The notes under the pieces were generated by a model, which saw nothing but the letters and a program-made list of their open reading frames with translations, was not told where the DNA came from and made no database searches. A program made the position numbers and the translations under genes. From positions 10,183,315 through 10,247,314 of the forward strand of contig NC_033638.1 in assembly GCF_001540865.1 (NCBI RefSeq): DNA of 64,000 bases. Direction: 5' to 3'. This DNA is from Ananas comosus (taxonomy: Eukaryota; Streptophyta; Magnoliopsida; Poales; Bromeliaceae). Below, in pieces: positions 23,001 to 34,600 of this stretch. Position 1 is the first letter of the stretch. Every line of letters starts with the position of its first letter.

Positions 23001-24624
23001 AATTACCATCACAGGTATCATTTTCGCACATTTTGCAAGTGTTTGAACAGGGAAACTAACATACTTGAGGGCCTGAAACAATCAGTTGTAATTTCATCAA
23101 ATAAAAGAATTGCTTTCAGAGCCAAGCTTTCTACAGCAAACAAAAATGAAAAGAACCAAGTTACATACAAACAGTAGTATATGTCATTTATAATAATAGG
23201 CCCCTAAACTCACCTCATACTGGCACGTTGTGGTTAATATGTTGGAAATCGATATTAAACAGTACTTGTAAATTGGAGCAACTGGATCCAGAGATTTCTT
23301 ACTTGCCTATGAACAAATATAAAAAATTATCATTTCTAATAAATCTAGGTGCACAAAGAAGTAGGACTCAACCACTTACCAGTAACACCCCTGCAGATAC
23401 TGTCGATGTAGTAATACGGTTACAAAAGACAAGAAATAGCGAGTATCTAAAATATTCTTTGTTTGGGCCATAGGGAACTCTCATGATCTTTTCCTGCATG
23501 AAAAAAAAGAAAATGTGAAATGTGGAAGACCTTCGCTCTAAAATGTTCTCTTTTTTTTTGAGAAAAACCATCACTCTAAAATGTTGCGAAAACTATTATT
23601 TAAGCTAGCCAAGTCAGCAGATAATTTCTATAATTGCACATCCAATAACGGGAAGGGCATAGAAACACCTGAAGCAGCCTTAATGGATTTTTTGTGATTA
23701 ACGGGCAAAGATAGACATATCACTATAGAGCTGAGTGAAACACGAAAAGAGAACACCTAGCCAAATCCCGTCAAAGAAATGTTGAAACTAATTTAGAAGT
23801 TAGTATCATATCAACTAAATCGACATTCAAGTAAATATGGATTCGACTCCAAAAGAGGTATGTAATTTTTATACTCAATAGCCCCTCTTTTATTGAATGA
23901 GCACCAAAACATCATTGCAACATGGCAAATGCAACGGTTAACAAGAAGACTCTCATTTCCCTCACCAAGGCAGATTTTGATTTCAAAACCAAAGAATCAT
24001 CGCCAATACTTGGTCGCACATGGTTATAAGCAACCTAAGGTATAGACAAGCAAAACATGGGATGAACAACAAGCTTCTAAAAAACCCACTTCAAAATAGA
24101 TATAGAAGGATGGCGTAATCTTATTCTGAATCACCTACACCAGATTTAAACCCTTTAACAGGATTAATGAATTGGCATAATCAACTTAGGACTGGTTTTA
24201 GACAATTCCAGCATCATCGTGAACAGGACAACAAGGGCATATAGAGTATCGTCTTCATTTCTTAATTTTCATCAACAGCTATCCGTCCAGCTAATAACAA
24301 AACAGTAAATTGCTCCAACATGTAAAAACACCAAAAAGTGCCTCCCGTAACATCTGCAGGTGAACCTTATTCTCTAATGCAAAATCTTCTATTAGCAGGA
24401 AAAATAAATAAATTTTGAATCCAAAAATAGCATTTTTCACTGAAAAGCTCATCCAAAAATGGAGATTGAACAAAAATGACCCCAAACAACAGCATCAAAG
24501 CTAAAGTAAATTGCATCACAAAGAGACATTAAACTGCGTAAAACTTAAACAATTATACCTGTAGAACGCCATAGATGACGAGCGTGCTCATGATCCCGAT
24601 CACGGCGAAAGCGCACTTGAGCAT
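19701..24624 (-). CDS. UTR5: UDP-galactose/UDP-glucose transporter 5-like
   Basis: Eleven coding exons with consistent phase: 24559-24624, 23380-23493, 23214-23306, 23007-23072, 22318-22416, 21646-21725, 20842-20954, 20616-20704, 20037-20123, 19896-19964, 19701-19808. They total 984 nt, or 327 residues. The protein starts MLKCAFAVIGIMSTLVIYGV and contains EKIMRVPYGPNKEYF, VQTLAKCAKMIPVMVWG, LGYLGFDGFTSTFQDKLFKG, LLPAVDFMFRHRDC and FFISYTIRTFGALTFATIM. These are landmarks of the SLC35B-type nucleotide-sugar transporters UTR5/5B, about ten-span proteins of ER/Golgi membranes that exchange UDP-hexose for UMP. An in-frame TAG precedes the first ATG, so the N-terminus is about 15-20 residues shorter than in Arabidopsis UTR5. 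The sixth intron is about 0.7 kb. A GA microsatellite lies in the ninth intron (19995-20028). Confidence 0.9.
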
Positions 24625-24693
24625 TCGATTCTCTTTAAGCTGTAAACTCGAGGGGTAAGGCTAGGGTTTTAGAGCGAGGAGGGGGTCAGGGGG

Positions 24694-24717
24694 GAGAGAG
24701 AGAGAGAGAGAGAGAGA
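24694..24717. repeat. (GA)n microsatellite in the UTR5-like leader
   Basis: Twelve GA units about 70 bp upstream of the UTR5-like start codon, on the minus-strand 5' side. Confidence 0.8.
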
Positions 24718-24864
24718 CGCTAAACAAGGTACTCCCTCCATCACGCTAGCCTAAATAAATACTGGATAACAAGGGGGGAAAACAACGCTTATTCAAACTA
24801 ATAAATAAAGACCAAAACAGCTAAACCACAACGATCCAAAAACCTACCTGGTACCGGCTTGGGG

Positions 24865-24896
24865 NCCGGCGGGGGGGGGGGGGGGGGGGGGGGGGG
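24865..24896. other. Single N next to a 26-base G run
   Basis: An undetermined base at 24865 is followed by CCGGC and 26 consecutive G. The sequence here is probably unreliable: a join or a homopolymer collapse. Confidence 0.7.
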
Positions 24897-25034
24897 TCGC
24901 ACGTGCGAGCGTCGGAGACCGCACGTGTTTTGCTGCCGCGGCCGTAGGAAAGGGCGGAGGTGGGAGGGGAGAGCGAGAGAGAGGGAGACGGAAGGGGAGA
25001 GAGAAAGAGAGGACCTTTGCTTTGCCGGGAATGA

Positions 25035-25327
25035 ATTGTTGCGTGCACCCGATGCATCATGCACCGGACACACCATTTCGCGATTACTACGTGTGCTAAA
25101 ATGGAACAACAATCTATAAGAATGCACCGAGCCCTTCAAAAATCAATTGAGAGATAAAATGTATGGTTTTTATTATTTATTTATCTATTTATTATTTAAT
25201 CCGTAGGCAAACACCGATCTCAAAGATGACTCTCTAATCTCTATACAACAACTGCAAATCTTTATTTCGAAGCTTCTACTAGTGGTGTCTTAAGGGTTCG
25301 GTGCATGGTACACCTGGTGCGCGCATT
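25035..25327. mobile_element. MITE-like element, TGCACC-type ends
   Basis: About 293 bp bounded by inverted ends ATTGTTGCGTGCACCCGATG and, in reverse complement on the right, AATGCGCGCACCAGGTGTAC, each continuing with CATGCACCG. Non-coding. The ends resemble those at 9120-9240, so they may be one family. Confidence 0.5.
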
Positions 25328-26187
25328 AACTCTTTTCTGAGAAACGCAGAGGTTCAGGCACGGCCGCGCCAGAGCTCAGACTCGGGACCGGAGCCCATCC
25401 AAAGAGTCGGCGACGGGAGGTTATTCGTCACCGACTTCCTGTACACTACCGAATCTATTGATATTCAAGCCAAGCATTCAGGGTCCCAAAATGCAGCATT
25501 AGATACAAATTTTTCGGTTGATTTTTCTTTTTTCATAGCTTCTTAATTTTTATTTAAATTGTTTGGTTATTAAAACTGATCGAATTCATTTAAGTGGATA
25601 GAATCATCAATTAATTCATAACGAAATTACAGGTTTGAAAAAAATAACAAAGTTAAGAGAGTGTCGATCAAAAAATAGAGTTACTTCAAAATGATCATTT
25701 CCGGTAAGAGAATCTCCGTACATTTTTCCATTTTTATACAATTTTGTTATGTTTATATGTATAGAAAAGATATGCATCTGAGAATAATGGAGGAAAAACC
25801 TTTTTATAAACGGGTTGGTACCTCATTCTCCTTATCCGGCCCCTTCTAAATCCTCCGTTTCATACGGATTCAGACAAAAACCTTCTAATTCAAAATAATA
25901 TTTTTAAAGTTCAAACACGAGATAAATTGTATGGATTTATCTGGCTTAGCAAGCTGTTTAAACAAAATCTCACTAAAAAGCTCCTTAACAAAATTGTGCT
26001 CCATAATTGGACAGGTAAAACAATTTGACTTTAAATTTAAAATCTCAGGTATCAATTATTAAACTCTTATTCACTTGCGCTAGGAACGATCGATACAATT
26101 TTTTTTTTTTGTTACAAACTGAAAAATACTAGTTCCCATATGATATCCATCCATATACAACATTAAAGATAATCTCCTGATTTCTCA

Positions 26188-26619
26188 GCCACCGTTTGGT
26201 TGGGGGTTAAGGGGTGGAATAACTCCTTAACCCCCAATTTATACCCAAACACCACTCTTTTGGGTGGGATTAGTAAACCCCACCTCAAACTGGGTTAGTG
26301 GGGTTTACTAACCCCACTCCCCCTTCCAACTTTAACCCCGCACGTATCCCGAACCCTCACCTTTTTCTTCTTTATCAATCATTAACCCCACTCCCCCTCC
26401 CAACTTTAACCCCGCACGCATCTCGAGCTCTCACATTTTTCTTCTTTATCAATCATTATCTTCTTATCCCATCTACTCCAACCAAACACTTTTTTTCACT
26501 ATCCTAGACTAACTCCAACCTCCAACCAAACACAAAAAAATTTTAACACCATTTTAATCCTGAACTTAACCTTATCCCTGAAATAGCTACTTTTTCTTAA
26601 CCCCGAACCAAACGGGGGC
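26188..26619. mobile_element. Tourist-like MITE, 432 bp
   Basis: Terminal inverted repeats of 23 bp with two mismatches: GCCACCGTTTGGTTGGGGGT at the left and the inverse of GAACCAAACGGGGGC at the right. A 3 bp TCA is repeated on both sides. The interior has repeated GGGGTTA/TAACCCC blocks. The TIR style and 3 bp duplication suit PIF/Harbinger (Tourist) MITEs. Confidence 0.75.
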
Positions 26620-27246
26620 TCAGAGTCATATAGATTAGAAACTCGACTTCGCTTGCCACCACATCAAGTTCCACGAGATCACAAGCCCACGGAGCTCGGT
26701 ATCCGAATTAACGAACCACCCCAAATTCACTTTAATTAATCATTATTACTAGAAATTTAGAACATTTATTTAAGGGTGACTTTACAAATCTTGAAAGATT
26801 AGTTCATTCTCATAATCCAAAATGAAAGATACGGAGTTCATGCGGAGGGGAATGTTTTTAGAGAGCATGAACAATGCTATTGATCCAAAAGGCTTTGATG
26901 CTTTAAGATTCGAATTTACCAGATAACAATCTGAGTGGTCCTAGAGTGCACCAAACCATATTAAAAATTCAATTCATTTCTTTTTAAATAAGGAGAGTTC
27001 AATATAAATAAATCTATATTTTTTTAAGAGATCAATTTGAAAAGGATTGGCATGCTAAAAGGATGAGCCAATTGAAGTCCCATGTGATCCTTTAGAGTGC
27101 ATATCTATAACTCTATAAAACATTTCTAAAAGGGCAAAGCGTGTACACCAAAAGCCATAATTATTTCATGCTCTAGGATATGATCTGTCCCACTATTCTT
27201 ATATTAGATAACATTGTAATTAATAATTAATTCGTGTACAAGTAGT

Positions 27247-27410
27247 TTTCTTTTTTTCTTTTTTAAAAAAAGATAGAATACTATCTGCTTTGTTTATTTT
27301 ATTTATAAATAAATTTAGTTGAAAATGTGAATCAATTAGGATATATTCGAACTTAGGAGCTGGATACCAACCGTCGAGTCCTTTGCTATTTGTACTAGGA
27401 ACTTTCGGTA
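27247..27410 (-). mobile_element. SINE copy D
   Basis: Minus-strand copy of the SINE family: CAAAGGACTCGACGGTTGG, AAGTTCGAA (with a small insertion before TCC), TAAATTTATTTATAAATAAA, the tail CAGATAGTATTCTATC, then an A-rich end. Target duplication not identified. Confidence 0.7.
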
Positions 27411-27954
27411 TAAATAGTTTACTGTTGTTCATAGAATGCTTGTGTTATATATAATAAGTTCATCATTATCTCTTGAACTCTTTTTCATTTGTTCAAAATC
27501 ACGGGATAAAGTAGAATTATTGCGTGTTTATGGAGTAATTCGTCTCGACCAAGTAGTTTAAGTGATTTTTTTTTTTTTGAAAAAAGTTTATATCTTCGAA
27601 CAAGGGATGGAACAGTACAAAATTTATAGTAAAAAACTCAAAAGGATTTTGTACCCTCAACAAACAGTCTTTTTGAGTTGAAAGAGCGTACACACTACAA
27701 AAGAGTTCCTCTAATGCCTTTAATTCCAACCTCAAAGCAATTAATTAAAAGCACTTTAAAAAATTAAAAAATTAATAGAGATTCCAAAGCCGCCCAAAAG
27801 ATATTATAGCCGCAGCCAAAACATGAACTTTATTAAATGCATGCCCACCATGCCGCCCAAAACACAACACGTAAAATTTAGTTTGGAATTAAGATCCACG
27901 TTATTAGAAAAAATAAAATAAAAATAAAAATATTTAAAAATATATTTTTACGTT

Positions 27955-28085
27955 TTTCGATGGAACTGAAAAAAATATAATATAATCGACTTATAATAAT
28001 ATACGAAAATAAATAAAATATTTTTTTATTGTATTTTTTTTTCACACGTAACCCAATCTTTCTGTAATTCTAAGACTTAGTTTGA
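27955..28085 (-). mobile_element. Diverged copy of an ATTGCGTTACGTGCG repeat family
   Basis: In minus-strand sense it reads GATTGGGTTACGTGTG, then TATTTTCGTATATTAT, then TCGATTATATTATA. This parallels the better copies at 28143-28317 (minus) and 62540-62715 (plus). Confidence 0.45.
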
Positions 28086-28142
28086 TATTGAGTTCTATCT
28101 AACGCTATTAAATAAAATAGAGTTGAAGAAAAAGATTATAGG

Positions 28143-28317
28143 AATATGCTTATGTATTTTGCAGTGGGACAGCAGAAAATATATCGTCAGCAGAAAATAT
28201 ATCGTAACCGACTCATCGTGCTGAACGCAATATTACGTACGAAAACAAATATAATATTTTACCAACATATTTTCTCATCGCACGTAACGCAATCTTCCCG
28301 CAATCCCAAACCAACCC
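28143..28317 (-). mobile_element. Copy of an ATTGCGTTACGTGCG repeat family
   Basis: In minus-strand sense: GATTGCGTTACGTGCGATGA, then TTTTCGTACGTAATATTGCG, then GATGAGTCGGTTACGATATA, ATTTTCTGCTG and ATAAGCATATTCCTATA. The same ordered blocks occur at 62540-62715. An 18 bp internal unit (CAGCAGAAAATATATCGT) is doubled here at about 28171-28206. Confidence 0.65.
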
Positions 28318-29060
28318 TAAAAATAAAGTCTAAGTTTTGAAGCGGAGAAGCGCTTCTCGAACCCGCGCTTTTGCTGCTGCTGCTGCTGCTGTTGTTGGTG
28401 TTGGTGCATCGCGATTGCTTCCTCGACCCGAGCATTTCCTGAAACCGTTCCAAAAACTACCAAACAAACACTCGCCGCGGAACGAGGCGCCATTCCTCGC
28501 CCCGATTAATCGGTACCTCCCCAGTCTCCTCGTCCTCCACCCTCGCTTCGAGTTTCTCACTCTCACTCGCCGGGGAACGCTCGCGTGGACCAGGTCCACC
28601 ACTTCAGCATTGGACGGTTCATGCAGTAGCTTTATGTAAAAGTACAGATATTTCAGATAATAATTAATTAATAATAATAACTAACAAAAGTTTACGGACT
28701 TGTTAGGACACATGAATATTTTATTATGTTTATTTTTTAAATTTATTTAAAAAATTTATACACATCACGCGGTTGATGGAAAGTGCGATAAGATATTTAT
28801 AATAAAATATATACCGCAAAGTGCGATAGAATATTTATAATAAAATATATACCGCTATCTATCGAGTCATCTTTTAGAATAAAATAGATTATTTCGTAAA
28901 GAAAATATACTGTACTACCAAATTATGTATAATAGTAAATTTTAAAATAGTAAAAAAGTCAAACTCCTTAATTACAATCATATTAAAAATTTTTCATGCC
29001 ATATATATTTTTTAAAAATTTAACCTATTTTAACATTCAAAAAAGTACATATTATACTAA

Positions 29061-29436
29061 GGGTGCGTTTGGTTCGCATAATAAAAGATTACTAGGAATA
29101 AAAGATATCCGAGAATCTTATTTCTATTAATCCTATTACTAAGAATGTGGAATTCCTGTGTTTGGTTCGCACGGTAATATTAATTAGCCATATTATTTAA
29201 TATTACAAAAAATATACAATTAATTAATTTATTTATTTAATTAATTTTAGATAATGTTATCAAAAGTTTGNTCCCTCAAGGGAATGAGATTAGTATTTTG
29301 GAGTGAATCTTATTCCCAAGTGAATCCGATATTACCAACTAGATTACTTAGTGCGTTTAGCCAAACACCGTCATATTTTTTTATTCCCATTGGATTACTA
29401 GAAATCTTTAAAAGATAGCGCGAACCAAACGCACCC
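29061..29436. mobile_element. Tourist-type MITE, perfect 17 bp TIR, TAA duplication
   Basis: GGGTGCGTTTGGTTCGC at 29061-29077 is exactly inverted at 29420-29436. TAA flanks both ends (29058-29060 and 29437-29439). The 376 bp element has no ORF and contains the single N at 29271. TIR and TAA are the PIF/Harbinger (Tourist) signature; perfect ends suggest recent insertion. Confidence 0.9.
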
Positions 29437-30480
29437 TAAATTATAAGGATATATATCATTTAAAGTTGAATATTATATTATGCAGAATAAAATTTTATCA
29501 TCTCATATGGCTGAATTTGCTGTAGGAAACTTAAAGTTGGAAAATAATAAAAAAAATTTTCTACGGAACAAAAAGTTGTCTGGTCCTTTGCTAAGGTCGT
29601 TGATTGGTGCACCTACATTTTTCTACCCTCATTTTACCAAAGGTTAATGACACCATTACTCCCAACCTTTCTTTATAAAATCTCAATTGGGCCCCTAACT
29701 TATTTTTAAATCTCTAATTTTTATAATTTATTTTAATTACGATTCTGTCGCCTATCTATTATATATTATCTATTGTTGTTATTATTATTATTATTATTAT
29801 TATATAGTATTTATTTTAATAAAATTGGTTTGTGGCAATATATGGTTGACCGAATTTTAGGAAAAAAAATTTCTCCTCCATGAATAACTTTTGGACTGAT
29901 CAAAGCTATTCTTCTTCTTTTCTTTTAATTCTTTTTTTCTTCTTTTTGTTTTTATTTCTCACTTTGTTTCTTATTTTTCTTTTTTGTTCTTCTTTGTTAT
30001 CCCTCGTTAACATCCTCATCAGTTATATTTCTACCATTTTCTTTTTTTCTCATACCTTTTTTTTTCTTTCGCTTTTTCCCTTCTAATCTTTTTATTTTCC
30101 TCTCTCTTTTCTACCTCTTTAAAATATTGGAAACTCACATGTTAATTGATAAAACAAAATAAAATTATGGAGATTAAATAGTCGATTTAGAACAAAAAAT
30201 TTAAAAGACGCAGTTAAAAAATTAGAGAAAAGACCAAATTAACAAATATGTAGATGTAAAAATAAAAATTATGATAGGATAACAGAGAAAGTCTATAGTA
30301 TTGTATTTACATCATACATCATCAGTCATAAATTAATCATATATATATTTTTTTACGATAAATGAATGAATTTAAAAAGACCAGTCATATTAGTTGGAAC
30401 GCTACGACAGGGATATGATTAGTGGATTTTAAAATTATTTTAGATAACGAGAGACTCCACCTACCGCGTACCGTTTTCTA

Positions 30481-31681
30481 GAAATCTGACCTTGCGAATT
30501 TCCCAAAATAACCCTTGCCACGTTGCACCTATCAAAACCTTGTACATTCCCCAAATTGCCCCTCCTCGTGCCTCTCCATCATGCTCCGGTTGCAGTCAAT
30601 GCCCCAACAGCGTGATGCTCCACCGCGCCATTCCTACCCGCACCCGAAAGTCGCACCCACCCGCACCCGACCCGCCCCGCCGTCGAATCACCGCGCCACG
30701 TCGGACGGGTCGAGTCGCAGAGTCTTCGCCTCCGGTCCCACCAAGGCGCCGCAGGAAACCAAACAGCTCATGCGTTCGGACTCCGCGGGCCCCACTCGCC
30801 CCCGAAACCCACGAGAATTTTCGACCAATCCAGGCCGGTTGATTTTTGTTTTTTTTAAATTAGTATTAATATATATATATAAATAATAAAAACCGATTTA
30901 TTTATAATAATTGCACCTGCCACCCCCACCGCGCGAGCGCATCTCCGCCGTCCATCAGATGGGCCTCCGCTAATTCCCCTCGGCCCAAAGGCGAGCAAGT
31001 GGGCCCGGCCCAAAAAGGTTCACGGCAATGATGGCTCCCAACGCCAGATCAAAAAGACGACGCGCTCTCTCTCTCTCNTTATCCGAAGAACTTTAAACTT
31101 TAAATCTCTAATCTATATAACTGTTATCCTAAAAAGTCATTTAATTTACTTCTAAACTCTTCACACTCAACTGAAAAGTCCCAATTTGACCTCAACACTC
31201 CAATGCAACACCTCTCCCTCCACACACACAAAGGAGCCATTTTTAAACCGTGATTGCGTAAACTATCCCCTATGAAGCAAAACCCTAATCCCCAAATCAC
31301 CAAATTAAAGCAAATGAAAGAGATTAACCTGCCATTAGGTGAGCTCAAATCGACCTTGGGGAGCCCCCCGTTTCCTTCGGAGATCTTAACACCCGGAGCC
31401 AAAGTTTTTTGCCCCAAGCTCGCATAAGCGATCCCAAATCGCCTGCGCGAGAACGAACCAAGAGGTAATGCTTCAATCTTTATAGGAATATGATAACAAA
31501 ATGGATCCGATTGCAATAGAAATAAGGGTAATTGCTTGCCGAATCACGAAGGGTTTGCGTACCTACGATGGCGCGGGGAGTTTGGGTTGGAGAGAGTTAG
31601 GGTTTTGAAGGAGGAGGAGGAGGAGGAGGAGGAGGAGGAAGGGGGGGTGGTGGGTAGGGAAGGGGAGGTGAAGAGGCGGAG
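30481..31681 (+). promoter_or_regulatory. Upstream region and leader of the ABCB20-like gene
   Basis: A GC-rich, CpG-rich block at about 30520-30830 and 30920-31060 precedes a CT run (31064-31077) ending at a single N (31078). After that comes a likely leader with a (GGA)n tract (about 31606-31640) just before the ATG. Frames in the GC-rich block show no family motif. A leader intron is possible but not proven. Confidence 0.4.
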
Positions 31682-34600
31682 ATGATGGTGTCGAGGGGGT
31701 TGTTCGGATGGTCGCCGCCGCACATGCAGCCGCTCACGCCGGTCTCGGAGGTGTCGGAGCCTCCGGAGTCGCCGTCGCCGTACATGGAGTCGGGGCCGGA
31801 GGCGGTGCCGGTGGAGGACGAGGGGCCGGTCGACGAGGGCGAGGAGATCGAGCCGCCGCCCGCCGCCGTGCCCTTCTCGAGGCTGTTCGCGTGCGCCGAC
31901 GGGCTCGATTGGGGGCTTATGGTGGCTGGGTCGGTCGCGGCGGCGGCGCATGGGATGGCGCTCGTCATATACTTGCATTTCTTCGGGAAATCAATCAATC
32001 TCCTCACCCCACAGAGCATCCGCTCGGCGATGCGCAGGGACGATGAAGAGCTCTTACACAAATTCAAGGAGGTGAGTCAGAAATTGATAGATAGAGGTAC
32101 TTGTGGAATGTTTTGGTGATACGTGATGCAGACCCTGGTTTCCTTTTCTGGCCATGTAGTTTTTTTGACTTGTAGTTTCTACAGCTTTGCTTAGTTTAGC
32201 TATTTTGATTTATCCTTTGGGGAACTACAGATACACTACAATCTAGTAAAATTTTGTGTTTTGGGTGCATTCGAACCCTTCGTAAAACTTTCGATGATCT
32301 GCCCAAGGATGAGCTTGCTGTTTCTTCTCTTTTTAAAACCTCAGACATGTTGTGTTTGTTGCACTCTATTCGTGCTTTAAGTTTTGATTTTTGTATGTTC
32401 ATCAATGGTAAATATCTATTTTAAAGTTAGTGCCTTCTTATCATCTAACATAGTGGGCTTTTGGTCTACCATCCTTATAGCGGCCTTTAGCCACCTTGTA
32501 GTTTTACAATAAAAACTTTGGTTCCTGACCCAGTTTAGCTTTGCATTTTGGCAACTCAAATCTGTAGCGAATAATTAAGCTTCTGCTTTGCTATTTCCCT
32601 CTACTTGTTGTATAACTGCATATAGCCGGAATGTTTTGGTTGAGTTATTTCAGTTTCCCATATCAGACATTTTAGGCTTCTGAGATTCTACTTATTAAGA
32701 TGTCCATTTCACATGGCGATGTAACAAACTGTTAATTTTGGTATAAGATATGTGCTTATCTTATACCATCTCGTGGGGTTGTTTCGTGGATCAAGCTGTA
32801 ATTCTGTAGGCTTAGTGACAGTTTCATAACTTAATCCCAACTTTACTACATCCTAATATTGTATTCCCTCTACTTTTCTGTATAGACCGCACTGCATATG
32901 AGGCCTTATATGCGGTGGCGCCGAGAATGCACAACTTATGCTATTTATTGGCCCTTTATTCAGGTGACTGCACATGTAATTTGCATTCACATATGTTGAC
33001 CACATAATGTGGCCGCATATGGACAATACACATATGTAGTTCACATATGGGTCACGTATGCTGTCCGCATACCAACAGTAGAATAGCTGAAGCTAATGAG
33101 CAGTGGTTAGACAACAAATTTTAGGGGCCTAGAGAGTGGTTCCCTATTCACGATATCTTACTTCTAGTTTTATAGACATTATCAAACTTATTTAGAGTAA
33201 TCTATGATATTTTTATTGTTTTGTATATCCAAACTGCATATGCGCTATGCATACTTCTAATTTTCTAATCTATGATCTTGCATATGCGCTTGCATTACAA
33301 ATATGCGCTATGCTGTGGCTAGACTGCCCGCAATCTGTTGGGCGCCTTTTGCCCGCAATCTGTTGGGCGCCTTTTACAACGTTGGGGAACCTTAAGGTTA
33401 CCCTGGAATAATGCATAGATTTCTGTTTTAACTTCTTGAAAGCTTCTGGATGAATTGAAACTTTTGTTTTCTTCTTGCTCTTCTCTACTTTAATTCTTTT
33501 CCTGTAATAATGCAATTTTGTCTATCTTGTTTTCTTGAATTTAGCATTGAATTTTATGCGGTAACCTGTTTCATTATAATAATTTTCTTCTATCATATTT
33601 ATTCATAAGATGATCATATCAAGAATCATTGTTGTACCCTCTTGAATTTTAATTTTCAACTCTTTTTGCAGCACTCTCTGTATATCGTCTATATAGCCAT
33701 TGGTGTTTTTTGTGCGGGATGGATAGGTAAGGGTATGGTACTATCTATTTCAGTTACTATCTACTTTTCTCTTCATGTGATGAGCTGAATTGATTAATCT
33801 CATAGAGGTCACATGCTGGATTCTTACTGGGGAGAGGCAGACAGCAGTCATTAGATCGAAGTATGTTCAAGTATTGCTCAACCAAGACATGAGTTTCTTT
33901 GATACCTATGGCAACAATGGAGATATTGTTAGCCAGGTGTTGAGCGATGTGTTGCTCATTCAATCAGCTCTGAGTGAGAAAGTAAGTTTCTCAACAAAAC
34001 CATTTTCTAACAGTGGGTAAACATCAAAGACAAAAATTTCTTGGGGTTATTTAATTACATATCTATGAAAAAATCAACTATTTATGTCGAGGATTGCCGT
34101 GCCACAGGGATGGGGCTCAGCAGGGTCAACAGAGACCCTGCACGGAGCTCCTTTCATGTGTTGCCCATCAGCATGGTTGGCCCATATCAACCATGTTGAC
34201 TCCATGACAATCCCCGTTCTATTTATATATGACTGTAGAATCGTATTTTCATGCATACCTCTTGAAAGGTTTCTTTTATTCATTTATTTATTTTTTTGAG
34301 TTGGGGCATTTTTGTAAGTTCAGGGATAGATGCCAATGAAATTAAGTTTCTGAAGAGTATATATGAAAATTCAGATGTTGCAGGGATTTACTCGCAGAAA
34401 AATAATTTTTCTGTGGTAAATATCTTGTTTTTTCTCTTTTAACATTGCAATCTGTTTCACTCGGACTCTCATCTTTGAATGTCAAAAGCGTAATACTGGG
34501 ATGTCCATGTTGCAGGTTGGGAACTACATACATAATATGGCTACGTTTGTGGGTGGTCTTATTATTGGTTTGATTAACTGTTGGCAAGTGGCACTTCTCA

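Larger units (their letters stand above)
24720..30480. other. Repeat-rich intergenic region
   Basis: Apart from the elements listed, no gene is supported. The GC-rich spot at 28330-28640 has a (GCT)n run and open frames on both strands, but no recognisable protein. 29775-29802 is a (TTA)n run, and 29900-30110 is a T/C-rich tract. Confidence 0.6.

Noticed and set aside
28330..28640. GC-rich open frames with a (GCT)n run
   Set aside because: Open on both strands due to composition; no splice context or recognisable protein, though a small gene cannot be excluded.
30492..30886. Pro/Arg-rich frames upstream of the ABCB20-like gene
   Set aside because: CpG-rich promoter-like DNA open in two frames, with no motif.
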